From assembly GCF_001421885.1 (NCBI RefSeq), contig NZ_LMLH01000012.1:333905-397904 (forward strand): a stretch of DNA of 64,000 bases, written 5' to 3'. This document shows, one piece after another, positions 55,158-64,000 of this stretch. Source of the DNA: Pseudomonas sp. Leaf48. Lineage in GTDB: Bacteria; Pseudomonadota; Gammaproteobacteria; Pseudomonadales; Pseudomonadaceae. A program made the translations under genes and the position numbers. The notes under the pieces were generated by a model, which was given only the letters and a program-made list of their open reading frames with translations, did no database searches and had not been told where the DNA came from. Numbering within the stretch: the first letter of the stretch is position 1; the number at the start of each line of letters is the position of its first letter.

Positions 55158-55298
55158 GTAGGAGCGAACCTTTGTGGCGAGGGGGCTTGCCCCCGTTGGG
55201 TCGCGAAGCGGCCCCAGAAAATGGGACTGCTGCGCAGTCCAACGGGGGCAAGCCCCCTCGCCACAAAGGCCCCCTCGCCACAAAGGTTCGCTCCCACA
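55158..55298. repeat. Nested REP element
   Basis: An inner GGCGAGGGGGC-family doublet (55174-55265) is enclosed by a second inverted repeat. The sequence GTAGGAGCGAACCTTTGTGG faces CCACAAAGGTTCGCTCCCAC. Part of the inner element (GCCCCCTCGCCACAAAGG) is duplicated on the right side. Confidence 0.85.
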
Positions 55299-55322
55299 GA
55301 GGGCATGCGACAGATTCCGGGT

Positions 55323-55598
55323 TTACAGCGAGTGATAAGTCGGCAGGGCAAACCGTTGCTGGCTTTGCAGCATGGAGATTTGCGGCAACTCGCTGGCCTG
55401 TTCGGCAAGGTCGCGGCGAATTGCGCTGATAACCCACGTCAGTTGGTCACCATTGTGCAATTGCTGGTAGGAAATCGAGCGTTTGAAGGTCCTGCCTTCG
55501 GCACTGAGCGTCAGCAGAATCCCGCCGTCAGGTCGAGCCTGGGTGGTGACTTTGAAGTTGGAGAACAAGGACGAAAATTTTTCTTGAATCAGGCTCAT
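55323..55598 (-). CDS. DUF3509-family protein
   Basis: A 91-residue protein starting at ATG 55598 (MSLIQEKF). It has a beta-strand-rich core (DGGILLTLSAEGRTFKRSIS) and a helical C-terminal half. It fits the small DUF3509 family common in Pseudomonas; function is unknown. The 342-base spacer to the next gene is AT-rich and holds no other gene that I can support. Confidence 0.82.
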   Translation of the reverse strand: MSLIQEKFSSLFSNFKVTTQARPDGGILLTLSAEGRTFKRSISYQQLHNGDQLTWVISAIRRDLAEQASELPQISMLQSQQRFALPTYHSL

Positions 55599-55940
55599 GT
55601 CTATCAGCTCCGTGAGTACTTGAATGGCAAGCATGCACAGAGGGTTGCAGTGATTGTGCCAGTATCGACTCCTATAAAAATGCTAATAAAATCAGATACT
55701 TACAAATAGATACGTTTTTTGATTTCGTGCAATCTGCATGAATGGCCATCGTGCATCCTGCATTTTGCGGGGTCGTTCGGCGTTTTGATGGAACCTTTCG
55801 CCAGGCAGGGTTTACCAATCGACAGGTAGCTGCTGCGGATACAAAACATTTCAAAAACCGCGTGTACAGCTCAAGAACCGTTGACGTATTTTCGAGGCAA
55901 GTCATCGCCGCCCGACAATAAGAAGACCAACGGGAGCAAC

Positions 55941-57779
55941 ATGAGTCGCACGTCGCACGACACCATCACCTGGGGCATGATGCTGCGCAAGCTGCCAGCC
56001 ATCGCCAAAGCCATTCCCCGAGTGGTGAGGGGCATGAAGGTCGCCAACGTCAAGGATCCCGCCCAACCCTGTGGGTTGGGCTGGAGTTTCGAGCAGGCCG
56101 TTTTGCGTAACCCCGAGGGGCCGGCGCTGTTGCAGGACGATGTGATACTCAGCTATGGCGAGGTCAATCAATGGGCCAATCGCATCGCCCATCACTTGAT
56201 CAGCCAAGGCATCGCCAAGGGCGACGTGGTGGCGGTATTCATCGAAAACCGCCCGGAGCTGTTGGTGACTATCCTGGCTGTGGCCAAGGTCGGCGCGATC
56301 AGTGCGTTGCTCAATACCTCGCAAACCCGTGACACCCTGGTACACAGCCTCAACCTGGTGGCGCCGGTGGCGATCGTCGTCGGAGAGGAGTTGGCCCCGG
56401 CGTTTCTCGCGGTGCGCGAGCGCGTATCGATCGAGTCGTCGCGCACCTGGTTTGTCGCCGATCAGGACACCTCCCGCCAGCCAGGCATTGCTCCGGACGG
56501 CTTCGTCAATCTGATGTCCGCCAGCATTGACCAATCCAGCGACAATCCGCTCAGCAGCCAGCAGATCTTCTTCGACGACCCCTGCTTCTATATCTACACC
56601 TCCGGTACCACCGGATTGCCCAAGGCCGGCGTGTTCAAGCACGGCCGCTGGATGCGCAGCTCGGCAAGCTTTGGCATGATCGCCCTGGATATGCGCGCCG
56701 ACGATGTCGTCTATTGCCCCTTGCCGCTGTATCACGCCACCGGCCTGTGCGTCTGCTGGGGGGCGGCCGTCAGCGGTGCGGCCGGGTTCGCCATCCGTCG
56801 CAAGTTCAGCGCCAGCCGGTTCTGGGGCGACGTGCGCAAATATCGGGCAACTACCATCGGTTACGTTGGCGAGTTATGTCGTTATTTGGTGGATCAACCG
56901 CCCAGCGCCGAAGACAGCCGTCATGGTGTGAAGAAAATGGTCGGCAACGGTCTGCGTCCCGGCGCCTGGAACGAGTTCAAGACCCGTTTTGCGGTGAACC
57001 ATATCTGCGAGTTGTACGCCGCCAGTGACGGCAACATCGGTTTTACCAACATTCTGAATTTCGACAACACCATCGGCTTTTCCCTGATGTCATGGGAACT
57101 GGTCGCGTATGACCATGACAGTGGTGAGCCGCTTCGCGACGCCAAGGGTTTGCTGCGCAAGGTTGCCAAGGGCGAGCAAGGCTTGTTGCTGGCGAAAATC
57201 TACGAAAAGGCCCCCCTGGACGGTTACACCGACCCTGAGAAAACCGCCAGGGTCGTGCTTCACGATGTGTTCGAAAAGGGCGACCGCTATTTCAATACCG
57301 GCGACCTGCTACGCAACATCGGCTTCGGTCATGCGCAATTCGTCGATCGCCTGGGTGACACTTATCGCTGGAAGGGGGAGAACGTTTCGACCACGGAGGT
57401 TGAGAACATCCTCTTGCAGCACCCGCATATTTGCGAGGCCGTGGCCTATGGCGTGGAAATTCGCAACACCAATGGCCGCGCCGGGATGGCCGCCATCACG
57501 CCCGCCGAGTCCCTGGCGACCCTGGATTTCAGCGAGCTGCTGGCCTTCGCCCGGCAACAGATGCCGGCCTATGCCGTGCCGTTGTTCCTGCGGGTGAAAG
57601 TGAAGATGGACACCACCGGGACCTTCAAGTACCAGAAAACCCGGCTCAAGGACGAGGCGTTCGATCCGGACAGGACCGGCGATGACCCGATCTACGCCTG
57701 GTTGCCGGGCACTCATACTTACGTTCAGGTGACCGGGCAGTTGCTGGCGGACATTCACAGCGGCAAATACCGATATTGA
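55941..57779 (+). CDS. Very-long-chain fatty acyl-CoA synthetase family (FATP-like)
   Basis: A 612-residue adenylate-forming enzyme of the FATP/ACSVL type, which activates fatty acids to acyl-CoA. The AMP-binding P-loop YIYTSGTTGLPKAG is near residues 216-230. GDRYFNTGDLLR and RWKGENVSTTEVE are the later ATP- and substrate-binding motifs. ATG 55941 has GGGAGC upstream. The next gene is an ankyrin protein 96 bases later. Confidence 0.9.
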   Translation: MSRTSHDTITWGMMLRKLPAIAKAIPRVVRGMKVANVKDPAQPCGLGWSFEQAVLRNPEGPALLQDDVILSYGEVNQWANRIAHHLISQGIAKGDVVAVFIENRPELLVTILAVAKVGAISALLNTSQTRDTLVHSLNLVAPVAIVVGEELAPAFLAVRERVSIESSRTWFVADQDTSRQPGIAPDGFVNLMSASIDQSSDNPLSSQQIFFDDPCFYIYTSGTTGLPKAGVFKHGRWMRSSASFGMIALDMRADDVVYCPLPLYHATGLCVCWGAAVSGAAGFAIRRKFSASRFWGDVRKYRATTIGYVGELCRYLVDQPPSAEDSRHGVKKMVGNGLRPGAWNEFKTRFAVNHICELYAASDGNIGFTNILNFDNTIGFSLMSWELVAYDHDSGEPLRDAKGLLRKVAKGEQGLLLAKIYEKAPLDGYTDPEKTARVVLHDVFEKGDRYFNTGDLLRNIGFGHAQFVDRLGDTYRWKGENVSTTEVENILLQHPHICEAVAYGVEIRNTNGRAGMAAITPAESLATLDFSELLAFARQQMPAYAVPLFLRVKVKMDTTGTFKYQKTRLKDEAFDPDRTGDDPIYAWLPGTHTYVQVTGQLLADIHSGKYRY

Positions 57780-57875
57780 ACATGGCTATGACCGCCCATG
57801 AGAAAAAACAAGTGACAGTGCCCGGGCCACTCGGGAAACTGTCGGCTTTGCGAATGACAGAACGTGGAGTGTCCA

Positions 57876-58394
57876 ATGTCAGATAAAAGCCGCCAGATGA
57901 CCCCCGAGGAAGCTGCCGAATTTGCCGAACAGGTATTCAACAAGGCGCGCGAGGGCGATGCGGCCATGATGGCAGCGCTGCTGACCAAGGGGCTGCCGCC
58001 GAACCTGCGCAACCACAAGGGCGACACTTTGCTGATGCTGGCCGCGTATCACGGTCATGTGGAAACGGTGAAAGTCCTGCTCGAGCACAAGGCCGACCCG
58101 GAAATCCGTAACGACAATGGCCAGAGCCCGATCGCCGGCGCCGCTTTCAAGGGCGACCTGGCAGTGATCAAGGCCTTGGTCGAAGGTGGGGCGCAGGTAG
58201 AAGGTTCGTCTTTCGACGGCCGCACGGCGCTGATGATGGCGGCGATGTTCAACCGCGTCGAAGTGGTCGACTACCTGATCAGCAAAGGTGCCGATGCCCA
58301 GGCCAAGGATGCCAATGGCATTACCGCCCTGGATGCGGCCAGGACCATGGGCGCTGTCGATACCGTGGCGCAGCTTGAGAAGTTGGCTGGCTGA
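57876..58394 (+). CDS. Ankyrin-repeat protein
   Basis: A 172-residue soluble protein. It has four ankyrin repeats from ~45 to 170 (GDTLLMLAAYHGHVETVKVL, NGQSPIAGAAFKGDLAVIKA, GRTALMMAAMFNRVEVVDYL, NGITALDAARTMGAVDTVAQ). It is a likely protein-interaction module; a partner is not evident. ATG 57876 has GTGGAG upstream. Confidence 0.9.
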   Translation: MSDKSRQMTPEEAAEFAEQVFNKAREGDAAMMAALLTKGLPPNLRNHKGDTLLMLAAYHGHVETVKVLLEHKADPEIRNDNGQSPIAGAAFKGDLAVIKALVEGGAQVEGSSFDGRTALMMAAMFNRVEVVDYLISKGADAQAKDANGITALDAARTMGAVDTVAQLEKLAG

Positions 58395-58425
58395 AGCAGA
58401 GTCCTGTCGGGAGAGGGTGTGCCTG

Positions 58426-58448
58426 TGGTGAGGGGGCTTGCCACAGGT
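58426..58448. repeat. Partial REP
   Basis: CTGTGGTGAGGGGGCTTGCC and CACAGG, a degenerate single copy of the GGCGAGGGGGC family. Confidence 0.6.
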
Positions 58449-58526
58449 CATGCCAGCCTCAGCACACAGCCCACGAATGCGCTATCCTTCGCGCCCTCAA
58501 AATGACCTCTCCACAGGATTCGCCCC

Positions 58527-59057
58527 ATGAAAGCCGCACTCGTCGAACTCATCAGCAAAATCAGCTCCGGGTGCATGGGCGATGACGAAATTCTCAAGGT
58601 CGCCGACGAAGCCGCCCAGGCGTACGCCGACGCCGACGCATTTCTGGCCGCCAACCCGGACATCAACTACGACGACAGCTTCCCGATCCCGCTGGGTGAA
58701 TGGGTCGTGGTCGGCAGCCTGCCGGAGACCGTGCTGTTTCAGGCCGATACCTACACGGACCTGTTCGCACAGATCGTTGCCTCGTTCGGCCCGGGCGTCG
58801 ATTTCAATCTCAAGCCCAAGCAACTGGCCAAGACTGAAGCCCTGACTGCTCTCAATCGCATTCAGGTGCAGATGAGCAGCCTGAACAAGGAAAACGGCGG
58901 TTACACGCTGATGAACTTCAGTCATCTGCTCGATGACGAGTTGCAGGTGGTGCTGGTCTTCGGCAACGACGTGCCACGGGTGCTGGAACTCTGTGCCCAG
59001 GTCGGTATCGCGGCAGCACCCTCCCTGGAAGCCCTGAAAGTGGCGATCCACGTCTGA
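58527..59057 (+). CDS. Conserved protein of unknown function
   Basis: A 176-residue acidic soluble protein. A short N-terminal helix (MKAALVELISKISSG) leads to a mixed alpha/beta body with DSFPIPLGEWVVVGSLPETV. No family is recognised and no signal peptide or membrane segment is present. A promoter-like TATCCT box lies about 45 bases before the start. Confidence 0.75.
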   Translation: MKAALVELISKISSGCMGDDEILKVADEAAQAYADADAFLAANPDINYDDSFPIPLGEWVVVGSLPETVLFQADTYTDLFAQIVASFGPGVDFNLKPKQLAKTEALTALNRIQVQMSSLNKENGGYTLMNFSHLLDDELQVVLVFGNDVPRVLELCAQVGIAAAPSLEALKVAIHV

Positions 59058-59138
59058 AAGCAAAATGCTGGCAATAAAACGGAACCCTGGCGATGACCGT
59101 CTATCCTAAGAGGGATTTCCACTCTTAGGGGCGACACC

Positions 59139-59330
59139 ATGGGTTCCACGTTCAACAGTCTGGTTGCATTGATCATTTTCGTCCTGGATATCTGGGCGAT
59201 CATCAACGTGTTCAAAAGTAGTGCCGGGACCGGGGCCAAAGTCCTCTGGGTACTGTTGATCGCGCTGCTGCCGGTGCTGGGGCTGATCATCTGGGCCATT
59301 GCCGGGCCGCGCGGGAATGTGCGGGTCTAG
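59139..59330 (+). CDS. Small PLDc_N-type membrane protein
   Basis: A 63-residue protein with two hydrophobic segments (~8-25 and ~36-55) and the DIWAIINVFKS and PVLGLIIWAIAGPR patterns of phospholipase-D nuclease N-terminal domain proteins. The family is often found as a lone small membrane protein without an enzyme domain. Its leader carries a short AAGAG-rich stretch. Confidence 0.85.
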   Translation: MGSTFNSLVALIIFVLDIWAIINVFKSSAGTGAKVLWVLLIALLPVLGLIIWAIAGPRGNVRV

Positions 59331-59346
59331 ACAAGCGACACTGAAC

Positions 59347-59436
59347 CTGTGGGAGCGTGGCAAGCCCGCGATGGGATCACAGGTGTACCTGACAGACCAT
59401 GGCGCCTGTATCGCGGGCAAGCCACGCTCCTACAGG
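59347..59436. repeat. REP doublet
   Basis: CTGTGGGAGCGTGGCAAGCC faces TGTATCGCGGGCAAGCCACG across a short centre. Confidence 0.85.
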
Positions 59437-59487
59437 GGATTGTGGCAAGCCGGACAACTGAGGTTCGACCTGTCATGTCCGGCGACG

Positions 59488-59500
59488 TAGAATGCGCGCC
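59488..59500 (+). promoter_or_regulatory. -10 element and discriminator of speE
   Basis: TAGAATGCGCGCC lies 84-96 bases before the speE start. The same 13 bases occur at 9167-9179 (tRNA), and a one-base variant at 30938-30950 before the lipid A acyltransferase gene. No convincing -35 box was seen. Confidence 0.55.
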
Positions 59501-59583
59501 TTTCCCGGCCAATCGATCCGATCGACTGGCCATCATGGGCGGGTAACCGTCCGTTGCCTCCCGCATTCATCGGAGCACTTCCC

Positions 59584-60459
59584 ATGAGCAACATCCCTGC
59601 CAGCGACTACCTGGAAACCCTCTACGAAGGCTACGGCCAGCGTTTTCGCATGGAAAAACTGCTGCACGAAGTGCGCACCGAACACCAGCACCTGGTGATT
59701 TTCGAAAACCCGCGCATGGGCCGGGTGATGGCGCTGGACGGCGTTATCCAGACCACCGAGGCCGATGAGTTCATCTACCACGAGATGCTGACCCACGTTC
59801 CAATCCTCGCCCATGGCGCAGCCAGGCGCGTGCTGATCATCGGTGGCGGTGACGGCGGCATGTTGCGTGAAGTGGCCAAGCACGGCGGCGTCGAGCACAT
59901 CACCATGGTCGAGATCGACGGCACCGTGGTCGATATGTGCAAGGAGTTCTTGCCGAACCACTCCAATGGCGCGTTCGATGATCCACGCCTGAACCTGGTG
60001 ATCGACGACGGCATGCGCTTCGTCGCCACCACCACTGAAAAATTCGACGTAATCATTTCCGACTCCACCGACCCGATCGGCCCGGGCGAAGTACTGTTCT
60101 CGGAAAACTTTTACCAGGCCTGCCATCGCTGCCTGAACGAAGGCGGCATCCTGGTGACCCAGAACGGCACGCCGTTCATGCAGATCGAGGAAGTAAAAAC
60201 CACCGCCGGTCGCCTGCACAGCCTGTTCCCGGACTGGCACTTCTACCAGGCTGCCGTGCCGACCTACATTGGCGGCTCGATGACCTTTGCCTGGGGTGCG
60301 ACCGATACCGCTTATCGCAAGCTGTCCCGTGAAACCCTGCAGCAGCGCTTCATCGGCAGCGGTATCGTCACCCGCTACTACAATCCGGAGATCCACATCG
60401 GCGCCTTCGCCTTGCCGCAATACGTATTGCAGGCCGTGAACAAGCCAAGTAACGACTGA
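59584..60459 (+). CDS. speE: Spermidine synthase SpeE
   Basis: A 291-residue aminopropyltransferase that forms spermidine from putrescine and decarboxylated SAM. The [11 protein letters not shown] nucleotide-binding loop, [12 protein letters not shown] and [11 protein letters not shown] catalytic region are present. ATG 59584 gives [11 protein letters not shown], the typical start. The methionine salvage genes nearby recycle the methylthioadenosine it releases, so the two functions fit, although they are separate transcription units. Confidence 0.95.
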   Translation: MSNIPASDYLETLYEGYGQRFRMEKLLHEVRTEHQHLVIFENPRMGRVMALDGVIQTTEADEFIYHEMLTHVPILAHGAARRVLIIGGGDGGMLREVAKHGGVEHITMVEIDGTVVDMCKEFLPNHSNGAFDDPRLNLVIDDGMRFVATTTEKFDVIISDSTDPIGPGEVLFSENFYQACHRCLNEGGILVTQNGTPFMQIEEVKTTAGRLHSLFPDWHFYQAAVPTYIGGSMTFAWGATDTAYRKLSRETLQQRFIGSGIVTRYYNPEIHIGAFALPQYVLQAVNKPSND

Positions 60460-60475
60460 AGTCATGCGTGACCCT

Positions 60476-60564
60476 TGTGGGAGCGGGCTTGCTCGCGAAG
60501 GCGGTGTGTCAGTCGATAGATAGGTCGATTGACACACCGCCTTCGCGAGCAAGCCCGCTCCCAC
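60476..60564. repeat. REP doublet
   Basis: TGTGGGAGCGGGCTTGCTCG and its inverse after speE. Confidence 0.9.
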
Positions 60565-60667
60565 ATTGATTTTATCCTCAGTTCAATTGATCCAGCGGAA
60601 CGTTTAGCCACCTATCAAGGTCGAGATTCATGTAAGCCCACCCATGGGTTTTATCTAGGAGGCTGCG

Positions 60668-60901
60668 ATGCAAAAGTGGAAAATCACTTTCGTGGATGAT
60701 CACGGTGAAACTGTCGACGAAGTCTTTGAGTGCGACGAGTGCCCGGATAATGAGCTCGCTGCCAAACTCATCAAGGCCCGGCTCCTTCCTGTTGCCGCCG
60801 AACTGGATCTGAACGATCTGGAAGGGCGAACCGCTGACGCCAGCGTCAAAAGTCTCAAGTCCCAGAACAGCATTCAAATCCTCGGAATCACTCCCGTCTG
60901 A
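60668..60901 (+). CDS. Small acidic protein of unknown function
   Basis: A 77-residue protein with a strong TAGGAGG ribosome binding site. It has the pattern KITFVDDHGETVDEVFECDE and a later region rich in lysine and serine. Cys residues at about 23 and 26 could be a metal pair but are too few for a zinc finger. No family is recognised. Confidence 0.72.
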   Translation: MQKWKITFVDDHGETVDEVFECDECPDNELAAKLIKARLLPVAAELDLNDLEGRTADASVKSLKSQNSIQILGITPV

Positions 60902-61111
60902 TTCAACTCTTGCGACATTCACGCCCAGACCTTGGCAGACGCTCTAACTTGAGGCTACTCTGCAAGCGAGATCAGCGAATGAATCGCTAAGGTCTGGTCT
61001 TGTAGCTCCATGCTTGTTTCCCGCCGGCACATCGGTTGCCGTCGCTCGCACCGTTCGGTTGCGGGCGCAGGGAGTACGGAAAGTCTATCCATCATTTGAG
61101 GAGGACGTTTC

Positions 61112-61453
61112 ATGAGCACAGCCTATCAAGAAGACATCAGCAGCAGCGTGCTGCGCCGCATGAAAGAAGGCGGTTTTGACTTTTCCCGGTTCCATCCCAT
61201 CGAGTTCTACGCCATTTTCCCGGACGAGGAGCGGGCACGCAGGGCGGCAGGGCATTACCGTGGTGAATCGCTGAATGCACAGATCAGTGTGCGTGATGAC
61301 GGCGCCTGGGCGCTGGAGTTGAGCAAAGTCATGTATGCCACCTACGACGACATCGGCGATTTCGAGCAGGGGTTCGAAGCTGTGGTCGAGCCACTGGGCG
61401 GCATCATCGAAGGCTGGGGAGTGAAACAGGAGGTACGAGGGCGACTCGCATAA
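61112..61453 (+). CDS. rraB: RraB-family regulator of ribonuclease E
   Basis: A 113-residue protein that fits RraB, which binds RNase E and limits its activity in E. coli. It begins MSTAYQEDISSSVLRRMKEGGFDF and has FYAIFPDEERARRAAGHYRG and a late acidic segment. GGAGG precedes the ATG. The gene name is by family. The 288-base spacer that follows has no gene that I can support. Confidence 0.8.
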   Translation: MSTAYQEDISSSVLRRMKEGGFDFSRFHPIEFYAIFPDEERARRAAGHYRGESLNAQISVRDDGAWALELSKVMYATYDDIGDFEQGFEAVVEPLGGIIEGWGVKQEVRGRLA

Positions 61454-61741
61454 GCTTATGAACAGTAGCAGGCATCAGTAACGGCTGACCTTTTGGGTTG
61501 GCCGTTTTCGTTTATGAGCAAAAGATCGCAGCCTTGGGCAGGGCGATCAACTCTGACTATGCTGGAAACAGGCGACTACAGTGCCTTGCATTGGAGCGCA
61601 GCCAATGGGGTTGGGGCGTTTGCCGCACAGCAATGGTGCGGTGCTTTCGCGTTGATTATCCAACCGATTGAAATCAAAGCGATTCTGCCGATGGCACGGG
61701 CCTTGCGAAGGTCTGGATGTCCGGGTGACAAGGAGTACGGC

Positions 61742-63151
61742 ATGAACCGCACTTATTTTGATGAAATGTACGATGCCGGCGGCCAGGTCCGCCCGCACTA
61801 TCGGGAGTTTGCCCGTTGGCTTGCCGAGACGCCTGACGAGCTACTGGCCCAACGGCGACGCGAGGCCGATCTGCTGTTTCATCGCGCCGGGATAACCTTC
61901 ACGCTCTACGGGGATGAGCAGGGCACAGAGCGCCTCATACCCTTCGATACCATCCCCCGCAGCATCCCTGCCAGCGAATGGCGTATCGTCGAGCGCGGCT
62001 GCATCCAGCGGGTCAAGGCGCTGAACATGTTCCTCGCCGACCTCTACCACGAGCAGCGCATCATCAAGGCCGGCATCATTCCGGCCGAGCAGGTGCTGGC
62101 CAACGAGCAATACCAGTTGGCAATGCAAGGCCTGGATCTGCACCGCGATATCTATTCGCACATCTCCGGCGTCGATCTGGTGCGCGATGGCGACGGCACG
62201 TATTACGTGCTCGAAGACAATCTGCGTACACCGAGTGGCGTCAGCTACATGCTCGAAGACCGCAAGATGATGATGCGCCTGTTCCCCGAGTTGTTCGCCG
62301 CGCAACGCATCGCGCCCATCGACCACTATCCGAACCTGTTGCTCGACACCCTGAAAAGTTCCAGCCCGATCGACAACCCGAGCGTGGTGGTGCTGACTCC
62401 CGGGCGCTTTAACAGTGCGTTCTTCGAGCATGCGTTCCTGGCCCGGGAAATGGGCGTGGAGCTGGTGGAGGGCGCGGATCTGTTCGTGCGTGACGACAAA
62501 GTGTTCATGCGCACCACCGACGGGCCGAAAGCCGTCGACGTGATTTACCGCCGCCTCGACGATGCGTTCCTTGATCCGCTGGCGTTCAATCCGGACTCGA
62601 TGCTCGGTGTGCCGGGGCTGCTGTCGTCTTACCGATCCGGCAATGTCGTATTGGCGAATGCCATCGGCACCGGTGTGGCGGACGACAAGTCGGTGTATCC
62701 GTTCGTTACCGACATGATCCGTTTTTACCTGGATGAAGAACCGATCCTGAAGAACGTGCCGACCTGGCAGTGTCGCAATCCTTCTGAACTGTCCCATGTG
62801 CTGGCCAATCTGCCGGAACTGGTGGTCAAGGAAACCCAGGGCTCCGGTGGTTACGGAATGCTGGTGGGGCCGGCGGCGACGGCGGCGGAAATCGAAGCCT
62901 TCCGCGCGCGCATCATCGCCAAGCCCCATGCCTATATCGCGCAACCGACGCTGTCGCTGTCGACCTGTCCGACCTTTGTCGAAAGCGGCATTGCGCCGCG
63001 CCACATCGACCTGCGTCCGTTCGTTTTGTCCGGCCGCGAAACCCGGGTCGTACCCGGCGGCCTGACCCGTGTCGCCCTGCGCGAAGGTTCCCTGGTGGTG
63101 AACTCCTCCCAGGGTGGCGGAACCAAGGACACCTGGGTGGTCGAGGATTGA
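61742..63151 (+). CDS. Circularly permuted ATP-grasp protein
   Basis: A 469-residue protein of the circularly permuted ATP-grasp family (DUF404/DUF407). Motifs include DNLRTPSGVSYMLEDR, ELVVKETQGSGGYGMLVGP and TFVESGIAPRHIDLRPFVL. It probably forms an amide or peptide bond. Homologues accompany alpha-E proteins, transglutaminase-like proteins and the Anbu peptidase in a conserved locus. ATG 61742 is preceded by AAGGAG. Confidence 0.9.
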   Translation: MNRTYFDEMYDAGGQVRPHYREFARWLAETPDELLAQRRREADLLFHRAGITFTLYGDEQGTERLIPFDTIPRSIPASEWRIVERGCIQRVKALNMFLADLYHEQRIIKAGIIPAEQVLANEQYQLAMQGLDLHRDIYSHISGVDLVRDGDGTYYVLEDNLRTPSGVSYMLEDRKMMMRLFPELFAAQRIAPIDHYPNLLLDTLKSSSPIDNPSVVVLTPGRFNSAFFEHAFLAREMGVELVEGADLFVRDDKVFMRTTDGPKAVDVIYRRLDDAFLDPLAFNPDSMLGVPGLLSSYRSGNVVLANAIGTGVADDKSVYPFVTDMIRFYLDEEPILKNVPTWQCRNPSELSHVLANLPELVVKETQGSGGYGMLVGPAATAAEIEAFRARIIAKPHAYIAQPTLSLSTCPTFVESGIAPRHIDLRPFVLSGRETRVVPGGLTRVALREGSLVVNSSQGGGTKDTWVVED

Positions 63152-63163
63152 AGGAAGCCTGTC

Positions 63164-64000
63164 ATGTTAAGTAGAACTGCCTCGGATCTGTATTGGATGT
63201 CACGTTACCTGGAGCGGGCGGAAAACCTCGCACGGATGCTCGACATCAGTTATTCGCTGTCGCTGATGCCACAGGATGGCCGTGGCGACGGGCTGCACGA
63301 GCTGGCCATGCCGCTGTTGATTACCGGCACCCTGGACGATTACATCGAGCGGCACGGTGATTTGCACGCCGAGCGGCTGCTGCATTTCTTCGCCCTTGAT
63401 GCGGCCAACCCGGCGAGCATTTACAGCTGCCTCGGCGCAGCGCGGGCCAGTGCCCATGCGGTGCGCGGGCGCATCACCGCCGACATGTGGGAGAACATCA
63501 ACGCCACCTGGCTGGAGATTCGCGGGATTGCCGAGCAAGGCTTGAGTCGCTACGGCATGAGCCGTTTCTGCGAGTGGATCAAGGAACGTTCCCACCTGTT
63601 TCGGGGCGCGTCCTACGGCACCATCATGCGTAATGACGCATTCCGCTTCATTCGTCTGGGTACGTTTATCGAACGGGCCGACAACACCTTGCGCCTGCTC
63701 GATGCCCGCTACGAAATGGCCGGCGATCAGGCTGAAGCGGTCAGCGACGGCACCGCTCACGCCTATTACCAGTGGAGTGCCTTGTTGCGGGCGTTGTCGT
63801 CGTTCGAGGCCTACACCGAAATCTACCGCGACGCTCCCGGCGCCCGACAGGTTGCCGAGTTGCTGTTGCTGCGGGCCGACGTGCCGCGTTCGTTGCGCGC
63901 CTGCACCGAAGAAATCGACCAGATCCTCGCCCAGCTGCCTGGAGCCAACGGCCGTCCGGCGCAACGCCTGGCCGCGGAGATCGACGCGCGCCTGCGCTAC
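63164..64000 (+). CDS. Alpha-E domain protein, 3' end missing
   Basis: The first 279 codons of an alpha-helical protein (MLSRTASDLYWMSRYLERAENLARMLD, IRLGTFIERADNTLRLLDARY) of the alpha-E (DUF403) family. It starts 12 bases after the ATP-grasp stop and is open at the window edge. Members are fixed partners of the circularly permuted ATP-grasp protein. The next genes, perhaps a transglutaminase-like protein, lie outside. Confidence 0.9.
   Translation, partial: MLSRTASDLYWMSRYLERAENLARMLDISYSLSLMPQDGRGDGLHELAMPLLITGTLDDYIERHGDLHAERLLHFFALDAANPASIYSCLGAARASAHAVRGRITADMWENINATWLEIRGIAEQGLSRYGMSRFCEWIKERSHLFRGASYGTIMRNDAFRFIRLGTFIERADNTLRLLDARYEMAGDQAEAVSDGTAHAYYQWSALLRALSSFEAYTEIYRDAPGARQVAELLLLRADVPRSLRACTEEIDQILAQLPGANGRPAQRLAAEIDARLRY

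Noticed and set aside
55881..55940. N-terminal extension of the acyl-CoA synthetase
   Set aside because: The GGGAGC site sits just before the internal ATG 55941; the extension has low-complexity content.
61493..61741. Longer N-terminus for the ATP-grasp protein
   Set aside because: The open frame continues upstream but AAGGAG and the family start support ATG 61742.

Overview
The window is a 64 kb piece of a Pseudomonas chromosome, most probably of the P. fluorescens group. I infer this from GC-rich coding, many short REP-type palindromes typical of that group, and gene order that matches from memory two PAO1 blocks (around PA3271-PA3241 and PA1678-PA1687). I could not run a database search. 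I see no prophage, insertion sequence or CRISPR array. It reads as core and accessory chromosome.

Layout. 1-9033: 3'-truncated MxtR-like sensor kinase, TDT-family exporter, LplT-PlsC fusion, guanidinium exporter under a guanidine-II riboswitch, bile-acid:sodium-type symporter, rdgC. 9193-9733: duplicated tRNA-Val/tRNA-Asp unit. 10095-12791: FKBP lipoprotein, YkvA protein behind a DnaA-box palindrome, and a three-gene HTH/unknown/Sel1 run. 13020-16202: Prc protease and a quinone oxidoreductase. 16251-16760: two minisatellites flanking a REP pair. 16777-23192: ABC importer with two phosphohydrolase-like enzymes and a GntR/UTRA regulator whose predicted operators lie in front of both transcription units. 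23345-33243: an AT-rich orphan, MscS channel, a 58-residue membrane protein, apeB, rluA, minCDE, a lipid A acyltransferase and a patatin.

33390-44623 is a purine-use region. It holds two tandem Tsx/OmpK-type outer-membrane channels, a xanthine/urate permease, and all steps from urate to glyoxylate (puuD, HIU hydrolase, uraD, puuE, alc, allA). A purine-base permease follows. Three copies of a TTGTRTACAA palindrome sit before the three main transcription starts and suggest one FadR-type GntR repressor encoded elsewhere.

44985-64000: glutaredoxin-like protein, folE, Smr protein, isochorismatase-fold protein, prmB, aroC, a transporter overlapping mtnB and followed by mtnD and mtnC, a fatty-acyl-CoA ligase, ankyrin protein, speE, rraB, and the start of a circularly permuted ATP-grasp / alpha-E pair that leaves the window.

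The best candidates for new biology are the PhnF/HutC-like operator pair around the ABC-phosphohydrolase locus, the purine operator set, the DnaA-box palindrome, the ATP-grasp/alpha-E edge and the AT-rich orphan.
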